Positions 1 through 6,961 of a stretch of 64,000 nt of DNA are shown here, in pieces. The notes under the pieces were generated by a model, which did no database searches, was not told the DNA's origin, and saw only the letters and a program-made list of their open reading frames with translations. Every line of letters starts with the position of its first letter. Within the stretch, counting starts at the first letter, position 1. Source of the DNA: Glaciecola flavus. GTDB lineage: Bacteria > Pseudomonadota > Gammaproteobacteria > Enterobacterales > Alteromonadaceae. The position numbers and the translations under genes are program-made. The stretch lies in assembly GCF_042646125.1 (NCBI RefSeq), contig NZ_JBHRSW010000011.1, positions 1 to 64,000 on the forward strand, written 5' to 3'.

Positions 1-296
1 TATCGTCAACTGCCTAGGCTACCACTATCAACAAATTTATTCTTAAAATGGGTGCGGGATGTCAGTCAGAAGGCAAATGTCTCAGGCTGGAGTTATTTTA
101 TTCAATTCAAAAACAAACACTCTGCTAAGCAAATAAAATTACACATAAAAATTATAGCATTGTAAATAAAAGATTAATTATTGTTCGATAATAGATTTTT
201 ACATCAAAAAAAAACAAAAAATAATAAATCAATTAATCAATAGCTTACCTATTAAAATTTGTTAAAAACTCTCATCAAATAAACATAATTGTTATA

Positions 297-310
297 AATT
301 GTTAACAATT
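297..310. promoter_or_regulatory. Perfect 14-bp palindrome, candidate operator for the agarase operon
   Basis: AATTGTTAACAATT is its own reverse complement. A further half-site (AATTGTTA) begins ten bases upstream, at 287, so the arrangement looks like a binding site plus a direct half-site. It lies about 20 bp upstream of the candidate -35 element. A regulator bound here could respond to algal sugars; that role is inference from position only. Confidence 0.4.
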
Positions 311-329
311 AATTGTGGATTATTTAAAA

Positions 330-359
330 TAGACAAGTTTTTACATACCTATGTATAGC
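330..359 (+). promoter_or_regulatory. Candidate sigma-70 promoter of the agarase gene
   Basis: The hexamer TAGACA (330-335, near TTGACA) is followed after an 18-bp spacer by TATAGC (354-359, near TATAAT). The -10 lies 32 bp before the start codon, leaving room for a short leader with the GGAGG site. Matches are moderate, so this is a best guess. Confidence 0.35.
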
Positions 360-391
360 TTTTAATATCGATTAATTGGGAGGATTCGCAA

Positions 392-3300
392 ATGCAGCGC
401 GTAACCAAAGGTTTGGTTCTTGCAGCGGGTATCACTTTGATGCCTTTAATCATTTTTGCTCAAACAGAGACAGTTGTTAATGTTGATACCAAACACAGTA
501 AAAATGGTGTCTCAGAGTTTGATAGAAGCAAATTTATTACTGTGCACTCGTCAGTCGGTGAGAATGATTGGAATGGTGACGAAGATAAACTCGATTACCT
601 TATTCGCGAGTTGAATGTTTACTTTGGACGAGACAATGGGGCTATGCCTTGGAATATTAACCAAGCGGAGCAAGATCCCAATCGTCCGGGTTTTGCTGAT
701 CCGACTTGGATTCAAAATCAAGGTCAATATTGGCGAGAAACACTGTATGGCGTAAACCAAGCTAGCCGTCATCTGTATGATGATTACGGTGATGTCATGA
801 TTGGCGGACAAGTAAATCCTTTCTGGCCCGTACATGTAACTAACCCGTGTTGTGCAGCGCATGAAGGTTGGGAAATTGGCGGTGCTGATGCGGTAGGCGA
901 ATTCATGGGGCGTTTCCTCAATGAGTTCTACAGAAACGAAGGCGAAAGCGTGACGGAAGGTCATCCACGCCCGAAGATTTTGGAAGTGCTCAACGAACCT
1001 TTGTACGAACTGACAACCAGAGGCGATACTCCTCCAATTGACGTATTTCAGTTCCACAATGACGTAGCAGACAATATTCGTCTCTTTAACGACGATGTCT
1101 TGATCGGTGGGTACACAACAGCTTTCCCGGTTTTTGAAGAAAGAAATTTTGCGCGCTGGGCAGAGAGAATGAAATTATTCATCGATACCAGTGGTAACCA
1201 TATGGATTTCTTTTCTATCCATTTGTATGACTTTAATTCTCTAGGGAATGCTCGTACGGTCAACTATTTCAAAGGTGGTCGTATAGAAGCCACGATGGAT
1301 ATGATGGAGCATTACAGCCAGCTGGTCTTGAATACGCAGAAACCTTGGGTTATTTCTGAGTATGGTGGTCGTGATCATACCTTAGAAAGCCAAGGCTGGT
1401 CACCTGTGCGGGATTGGCATTTTATGAAAGCAATGAGTCCTATGTTGATGCAGTTTATGGATCGCCCCGACTTAATGCTAAAGACCTTGCCATTTATCGT
1501 CGTAAAAGCGCCTTGGGGAACAGTAGACGGGAACCCCTATCCTTGGCGCCTATTGCGTCAAGCTCATGAAGCACCAAACGAAACTGGCGATCATTGGGTT
1601 TTCACAGAGCAGGTTAAATTTTATGAACTATGGTCTGATGTAGAAGGTACGCGTGTTGATACTACCTCTACCAACCCTAACGTTTTGGTAGATAGTTACG
1701 TAAAAGACAATAAGGTTTATCTAATACTAAGCAATTTGTCTCGTGAGTCTGAGCAAGTCTTTTTACAAACTTTTGGCGCTGAGGGTAATGTCCTTCAAAA
1801 TGTCCAAATCAAACACCTATTTCTAGATATCAATGCACCAGTGCTCGATGAGCAAAATACGGCTACTGCACCGGCGAGTATCGAACTAGGTGGAGAAGCT
1901 ACCGCGATTATTACTTATACGTTTGCTTCTGATATCGAAATAGACCAAGAATCATCAGAATCTAAATACTATGCCACTACGTATTTGCAAGAAATCTCAG
2001 CAAATAGTCCAATTAGCTTCAACATTAATGGTGTTGAAACAAATCAACATGGCGAAGCATTTTTACGCTTTGCTGTGGGTCGCGACCATGGTTTATCTTT
2101 GACGCCTGTTGTTTCAGTAAACGGCACACAACTGAGCAATGAGGTTTATTATTCAGGTGATGATCAAGCAGAGCGCGATAGGTTTTTTAGTCTATTAGAA
2201 GTTAAAGTTCCGTACGAACTTCTACAAGAAAACAATGCTATTTCAGTTAGTTTTCCAGACAGTACTGGCCACGTGGCAAGTATGGCTCTGAAAGTATTTG
2301 ACTTTAGTACTGATGTCCGTGATTTGCCTACTGAAGTAACGGGTATCGCAATCGCACCGAGTTCACAGATTTTAGCTGTTGGCGAGATTGCTCAAGTTAA
2401 CGCACAAGTTTTACCGTTTTCAGCCTCCAATCAAAATTATACCTTGTCGAGCAGCGACGAAAGTATTGTTTCTGTCGACCAAAGCGGTGTCGTTACTGCT
2501 ATTGCTGCTGGAGAAGTAGTGATTACAGCAACAAGTGAAGTAGGCAACTTTAGCGCAGAAGCGATCATAAGCGTTGAAGAGCCTGTGGGCGCGAGTATCA
2601 CACTGGATGACCCAGGGTTTTATGTAAATACTGAATTTGCAAATAATGGGGTAATCACTGTGACGACTCACTTCGATGCAGGTACTGGTGAGACGGTAAC
2701 AGATGGCGTTGGTGGTATTCGCTATTTCCTTCGTGAGTTAACAGCGGGTTTTGCATCGGTAGTTAAAGATATAATTGTATTTGATGCATCTGTAATAGGC
2801 ACCCGACGTGGCACATCTGTTGTTGATATTCCATTGGATTTTGCAACACCCACCGCGGATTTGCCAGAAGGCAACTTCTATTTCTTATTTGTTCAATTTG
2901 AGTCCTCAAATGGTGAAACACAAAATGTGACGGCATTCCCATTAAATATCGTAGAAGGCGAAGTCGAAGTACCCGCACCATTTATCAGCTTAGTTGATGC
3001 GCAAAGTTATGCGACGACAAACTTTGTATCAGGCGAAACCATGAGTATATCGACTGAATTTAGCGCCGGAGAAAATGCAGAAGTGTCTGATACGGTAGGC
3101 GGAATTCAGTATTTCTTACGCGAACTCACCCCCAGTTTTGGTGTGGTGAACGATTATATTGCGTTTGATGCTAGTGTAGTGGGCGAACAAACGGGTACCT
3201 CGTCTGTTGAATTATCACTCGATGGTGTACCTCCCAGTGATCAATTGCCAGAAGGAAACTTCTATTTCCTCTTTGCCCGATTTGTTGACTCCAATGGCAC

Positions 3301-4003
3301 GCAATATACGATAGATCCTGTATTCCCAATTAGTGTGGTTGCACCCGCTGCAGAGCCTTCATTAGATTTAAACAACGGCGGTGTTTTCACAGCGGATTTA
3401 TTAGTGGGTCAAACTGTGACTATCGAAACCTCCTATGAGGCAGGCCCTGGGCAAACCGTAAATGAGAAATTTGGCGGTATCCGTTATTTCTTCCGTCACT
3501 TGAATGCAAGTTTTGGTGTCGTTCAGGATATCATTATTGATGATGCATCTGTTATTGGCTCGCAGTCCGGTACATCTTCTGTTGAGTTGTCTTTAGCCGG
3601 TGTGTTGCCATCGTCTGAATTGCCAGAAGGCGATTTCTACTTCCTGTTTGCCATTATGGGAACAAGCAGTGGACAAGACTATAATATTGCGCCGATATTC
3701 CCAATAAGTGTCTTAGCTGATACAGATGGTGATGGTATCGCTGATACGGTTGATCAAGATGACGACGGTGACAACGTGCCAGATGATGTGGACGACTACC
3801 CTCTTGATCCTTCCCTTGGCGTCAAAGGTGACTTCGATGGTGACTTAGATGTGGACAGAAGAGATCTTGCTATCTTTGTTCGCCTGATTCGAGATCCTTC
3901 GGCAGTGCGCGCAGAATATGATTTTAACGGTGATGGAGTGGTGAGCAGAGAAGATGCTAGAACCCTCCAGACCCTATGTACTAAAACTCGTTGTGCGGAG
4001 TAA
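392..4003 (+). CDS. Secreted GH86-type beta-agarase/porphyranase with Ig-like, triplicated C-terminal and dockerin-like modules
   Basis: A 1203-residue secreted enzyme with a signal peptide ending near residue 23. Residues about 40-640 resemble glycoside hydrolase family 86, which cleaves agarose or porphyran. Likely catalytic glutamates are Glu202 (acid/base, in EVLNEP) and Glu323 (nucleophile, in VISEYGG). Next come a Big_2-like Ig domain (about 648-728), three copies of an unrecognised ~120-residue module (734-855, 861-983, 988-1107), an Asp-rich TSP3-like stretch (1109-1138) and a dockerin-like pair of calcium loops (DFDGDLDVDRRDL and DFNGDGVVSREDA, 1147-1190). GGAGG lies 8 nt before the ATG. 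The next gene starts 5 nt after the stop and encodes a cohesin-like protein, so the two are probably co-expressed and may bind each other. The GH86 call is firm at family level; agar versus porphyran specificity cannot be read from sequence. Confidence 0.85.
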   Translation: MQRVTKGLVLAAGITLMPLIIFAQTETVVNVDTKHSKNGVSEFDRSKFITVHSSVGENDWNGDEDKLDYLIRELNVYFGRDNGAMPWNINQAEQDPNRPGFADPTWIQNQGQYWRETLYGVNQASRHLYDDYGDVMIGGQVNPFWPVHVTNPCCAAHEGWEIGGADAVGEFMGRFLNEFYRNEGESVTEGHPRPKILEVLNEPLYELTTRGDTPPIDVFQFHNDVADNIRLFNDDVLIGGYTTAFPVFEERNFARWAERMKLFIDTSGNHMDFFSIHLYDFNSLGNARTVNYFKGGRIEATMDMMEHYSQLVLNTQKPWVISEYGGRDHTLESQGWSPVRDWHFMKAMSPMLMQFMDRPDLMLKTLPFIVVKAPWGTVDGNPYPWRLLRQAHEAPNETGDHWVFTEQVKFYELWSDVEGTRVDTTSTNPNVLVDSYVKDNKVYLILSNLSRESEQVFLQTFGAEGNVLQNVQIKHLFLDINAPVLDEQNTATAPASIELGGEATAIITYTFASDIEIDQESSESKYYATTYLQEISANSPISFNINGVETNQHGEAFLRFAVGRDHGLSLTPVVSVNGTQLSNEVYYSGDDQAERDRFFSLLEVKVPYELLQENNAISVSFPDSTGHVASMALKVFDFSTDVRDLPTEVTGIAIAPSSQILAVGEIAQVNAQVLPFSASNQNYTLSSSDESIVSVDQSGVVTAIAAGEVVITATSEVGNFSAEAIISVEEPVGASITLDDPGFYVNTEFANNGVITVTTHFDAGTGETVTDGVGGIRYFLRELTAGFASVVKDIIVFDASVIGTRRGTSVVDIPLDFATPTADLPEGNFYFLFVQFESSNGETQNVTAFPLNIVEGEVEVPAPFISLVDAQSYATTNFVSGETMSISTEFSAGENAEVSDTVGGIQYFLRELTPSFGVVNDYIAFDASVVGEQTGTSSVELSLDGVPPSDQLPEGNFYFLFARFVDSNGTQYTIDPVFPISVVAPAAEPSLDLNNGGVFTADLLVGQTVTIETSYEAGPGQTVNEKFGGIRYFFRHLNASFGVVQDIIIDDASVIGSQSGTSSVELSLAGVLPSSELPEGDFYFLFAIMGTSSGQDYNIAPIFPISVLADTDGDGIADTVDQDDDGDNVPDDVDDYPLDPSLGVKGDFDGDLDVDRRDLAIFVRLIRDPSAVRAEYDFNGDGVVSREDARTLQTLCTKTRCAE
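2591..3712 (+). repeat. Three tandem copies of a ~120-residue module within the agarase
   Basis: Copies lie at about 2591-2956, 2972-3340 and 3353-3712. Each copy carries the same landmarks in the same order: GGI(R/Q)YF, then (V/I)xDAS(V)xG, then LPEG(N/D)FYFLF, then a final FP(I/L) strand. The second and third copies are closest to each other. It looks like a beta-sandwich appendage; a carbohydrate-binding or spacer role is a guess. Confidence 0.85.
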
Positions 4004-4008
4004 AACAA

Positions 4009-4581
4009 ATGAGAAACCTATTAATTGCTAGTTTAATCACCCTGATGAGCTTTAGCTCATCAGCGGGCTTGGTCTTTACCTCAAATGCATCGGGCGTGAA
4101 TGTGGGTGACACCATTACGCTCGATGTCGCCTTTGACTTTGATAGCAGCACACGTTTGGATGAAATTTACGAATTTGGTCTAGATCTAGTGTTCGACCCT
4201 AGTTTGGTCTCTTTTGCTGGTGCGGCTTTAGCGGGTCCTTATGCAAGTATCGATGATGACTTCAACGGTTTTAATGACTATGACTTAGTAGTTGACGACT
4301 TAAGCTTTGTAGACGCTTTATTGGTTGAAGTGTTTAATCTTGATTTTACCGCACCTTTGTTGCCCACATCCGGTGTAGTGGATTTACTTAGCTTTGAATT
4401 CACTGCGCTGTCTGACGGCATTGCAGACTTTGCATTAGAGAATCTCGTATTGGTTGATGCTTTCTTTGGTGAAGAGCTGGTTGACGGTTCATTTGGTTCA
4501 TCAGTGCAAGTATCCGCACCTATGAGCTTGAGTTTACTTGGTTTAGGGCTAGTGGCACTTTCTATTCGCAGAAAAATGTAA
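4009..4581 (+). CDS. Cohesin-like secreted protein with PEP-CTERM-like sorting tail
   Basis: A 190-residue protein with a signal peptide (cleavage near residue 19). The body reads like a cohesin fold: an early GDTITLDV strand, EFGLDLVFDPSLVSF, and a late LLSFEFTAL strand with a following hydrophobic strand. The last ~22 residues form a PEP-CTERM-like tail: a Ser-Ala-Pro stretch, the hydrophobic segment LSLLGLGLVAL, then SIRRKM. The canonical Pro-Glu-Pro is degenerate. ATG 4009 is preferred over an upstream TTG because GGAG (3997-4000) sits 8 nt before it. It follows the dockerin-bearing agarase by 5 nt, suggesting a cohesin-dockerin partnership that holds the enzyme at the cell surface. No exosortase gene is in the window, so sorting would depend on one elsewhere. 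Confidence 0.75.
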   Translation: MRNLLIASLITLMSFSSSAGLVFTSNASGVNVGDTITLDVAFDFDSSTRLDEIYEFGLDLVFDPSLVSFAGAALAGPYASIDDDFNGFNDYDLVVDDLSFVDALLVEVFNLDFTAPLLPTSGVVDLLSFEFTALSDGIADFALENLVLVDAFFGEELVDGSFGSSVQVSAPMSLSLLGLGLVALSIRRKM

Positions 4582-4613
4582 GCGATCATAAATCTTCAGA
4601 TTGATTCCCAACT

Positions 4614-4650
4614 AAAAAGGGTTACTTGCAGTTTTTAAGTAACCCTTTTT
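4614..4650 (+). terminator. Rho-independent terminator after the agarase/cohesin operon
   Basis: A perfect 14-bp stem, AAAAAGGGTTACTT (4614-4627) with AAGTAACCCTTTTT (4637-4650), encloses a 9-nt loop and ends in a T-run. The A-run on the 5' side makes it look bidirectional. It closes the two-gene unit before the oligopeptidase gene. Confidence 0.9.
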
Positions 4651-4757
4651 CATGTCATTTTCTTTATTGTGAATCTGCTTTGGCGTATTGAGCTGCGCTG
4701 TTTATAAATGCTATTGTAGGGACAAAAGAAGGTAAAATAATAATCATAGGGAATGTA

Positions 4758-6950
4758 ATGTTACTCAACTACCTCAGGTCATGCTTGGCGGTATCGACGA
4801 TGTTTGTCTTAACCGCATGTAGCCCAGCACCAGATAACGCAACCAAAAACGAAACATCAGACGTGACTAAATTAGACAGATTGCAAGCACTGAGCATCAC
4901 CCCGCCACTTGCAAAGCAAATCCCGTATACAGCCAATTACCATGGAACACAGTTAAGTGATCCTTATCATTGGCTGAAAGATCAAGACTACCCAACGGTG
5001 GATGATCAAGCTGTACTGGATTATTTGAATGCAGAAAATGCGTATTACCAAACATTTTTAGAGCCCATTGCGCCATTGGTAGATAAGGTCTTTGAGGAAT
5101 ACAAATCGAGGGTGAATGAAGAAGACAGCAGCGTACCTTGGATAAAAAATGGTTACGAATATGCGTGGCGTTTTGTCTCCGGAGAAGAATACCGCACATA
5201 TTCGCGTAAACATATTGAAACAGGCGAAATCATTGATTTTTTAAGTGTTAGCGAATTGGCAAAAGGGCACGATTATTTTTCGTTAGGAGACTGGGATATT
5301 AGCCCAGACAATCAACTGCTTGCCTATACATACAACACCAATGGTGATGAGCGTTATTCGGTAGTGGTCAAAAACATTGCCACGGGCGAAGTGATCGACA
5401 CGAGTATAAACGACACAAATGGCGATATAGCGTTTAGTGCAGATGGTAAACAGCTAATCTTTGGCGAGTTGCACCCAGAACGATGGTATACGAAAAGCAT
5501 AAAAGCGCAGACATTTGGATCATCGTCTGTTGATACCATCACCCTGTATACCGAGACAGATGATGCATTTTTCTTGAACTTCTACACTACTCGTAGTGAA
5601 AAGTTCTTAGTCATTGTTACCGGTAATAGTGAGGCGACCGAAACGCGTGTTGTTCCAGCAAATAACCTTGCTGCTGAACCACAGGTATTAATTGATCGTT
5701 CGCAAAATATGCTTAGCTCTACGACCCATGCCAATGGCTATTTCTACATTTTGAGCAATGACAAGCATGTTAATTTTCGTTTAGCTAGGGTCTCTGATCA
5801 GCAAACTGAGTATGAAAATTGGGAGTCAGTAATAGAGGGAAGCACTGACTTGTATCTGCAAGACATTTCCGCGTTTAAAGATTTTATGGTGTTGTCCGCG
5901 CGTGAAAAAGGTAAAAAGCGCATTATCGTGCGCTCGTACTCAGGAGAAGCGCATGATGTGGTCTTTCCTGAAGATGTATTTGTCGCAAGTTTTGGCAACA
6001 ATAGTGAGTTTGAACAAGATTTTGTTCGTCTGCGCTATGAATCAATGATTACGCCCGATACTATTTTTGACTATAACATTGAAAGTAAATCACTCATTAC
6101 GAAAAAAGAGCAGCTAATACCTTCTGGGTATGACAAATCTCAATACATCACTAAGAGACTGATGGCACCGGTCAGAGACGGCACCCTTGTTCCGGTGAGT
6201 ATTGTTTATAAAAAAGACTTTAAGCAAGATGCAAGTCACCCAATGCACCTATATGGATATGGCGCTTACGGTGTCAGTGTTGAACCTAGGTTTTCTACTG
6301 TTCGTTTGAGTCTATTGGATAGAGGGTTTTCTTTTGCTATTGCGCATGTGCGTGGAAGCGACATGATGGGGCATCAGTGGTATTTGGACGGCAAACTAGA
6401 TAAGCGGACGAATACTTTCAATGACTTTGTTGATGTCGCGAAATATTTGATTGCAGAAAAGTACGTTGCAGAGGGAAATATCTCTGCTTCAGGGCGCAGT
6501 GCGGGGGGAGAATTGATGGGCGCCATTGTTATTCAAGCGCCTGAATTGTGGCGCTCTGTCACGTTAGGTGTACCATTTGTAGATGTGCTAAATACGATGT
6601 TGGATGCGAGCTTGCCGTTGACTCCGCCAGAATGGTCAGAGTGGGGCAATCCAATCGAAGATGCTGAAGCATACCGTTTCATTCAAAGCTACTCACCGTA
6701 TGACAATATTGAAAAAAGAGCATATCCTCCTATGATGGTGACAGGTGGGCTAAATGATCCTAGAGTGACCTATTGGGAGCCGGCTAAATGGACTGCAAAA
6801 ATGCGTGCCAATAAAACCGATTCTAATTTATTGGTCATGCGTATAAATATGGGCGCGGGGCATTTTGCGAATAGTGGTCGTTACGGTCGATTGCGCGATG
6901 CGGCGGAAGAGACTGCATTTATGTTGACTGCACACGGGATTACTCAGTAG
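4758..6950 (+). CDS. Oligopeptidase B-like S9 family serine peptidase, lipoprotein
   Basis: A 730-residue prolyl-oligopeptidase-family (S9A) enzyme. The N-terminus is a lipoprotein signal with lipobox LTAC (Cys21), so it is probably membrane-anchored in the envelope, unlike cytoplasmic PtrB. Residues about 60-420 are the beta-propeller that gates access, starting with the typical DPYHWL motif. The catalytic domain carries Ser581 in GRSAGG, Asp667 in NDPRV and His702 in GAGHF. The NDPRVTYWEPAKW stretch is characteristic of oligopeptidase B, which cleaves peptides after basic residues. It has its own leader and ends 11 bp from the convergently read usher gene, with no obvious terminator between them. 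Family assignment is strong; cleavage preference is inferred. Confidence 0.88.
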   Translation: MLLNYLRSCLAVSTMFVLTACSPAPDNATKNETSDVTKLDRLQALSITPPLAKQIPYTANYHGTQLSDPYHWLKDQDYPTVDDQAVLDYLNAENAYYQTFLEPIAPLVDKVFEEYKSRVNEEDSSVPWIKNGYEYAWRFVSGEEYRTYSRKHIETGEIIDFLSVSELAKGHDYFSLGDWDISPDNQLLAYTYNTNGDERYSVVVKNIATGEVIDTSINDTNGDIAFSADGKQLIFGELHPERWYTKSIKAQTFGSSSVDTITLYTETDDAFFLNFYTTRSEKFLVIVTGNSEATETRVVPANNLAAEPQVLIDRSQNMLSSTTHANGYFYILSNDKHVNFRLARVSDQQTEYENWESVIEGSTDLYLQDISAFKDFMVLSAREKGKKRIIVRSYSGEAHDVVFPEDVFVASFGNNSEFEQDFVRLRYESMITPDTIFDYNIESKSLITKKEQLIPSGYDKSQYITKRLMAPVRDGTLVPVSIVYKKDFKQDASHPMHLYGYGAYGVSVEPRFSTVRLSLLDRGFSFAIAHVRGSDMMGHQWYLDGKLDKRTNTFNDFVDVAKYLIAEKYVAEGNISASGRSAGGELMGAIVIQAPELWRSVTLGVPFVDVLNTMLDASLPLTPPEWSEWGNPIEDAEAYRFIQSYSPYDNIEKRAYPPMMVTGGLNDPRVTYWEPAKWTAKMRANKTDSNLLVMRINMGAGHFANSGRYGRLRDAAEETAFMLTAHGITQ

Positions 6951-6961
6951 GATCGTAAAAG

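Larger units (their letters stand above)
1..391. other. AT-rich non-coding region upstream of the agarase gene
   Basis: I see no credible gene in this stretch. It is strongly AT-rich and ends in the ribosome binding site GGAGG (379-383) of the agarase gene. Its second half holds a perfect palindrome (297-310) and a plausible sigma-70 promoter (330-359), listed separately. The first 60 bases are less AT-rich and may be the tail of whatever lies upstream of the window. Confidence 0.5.
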
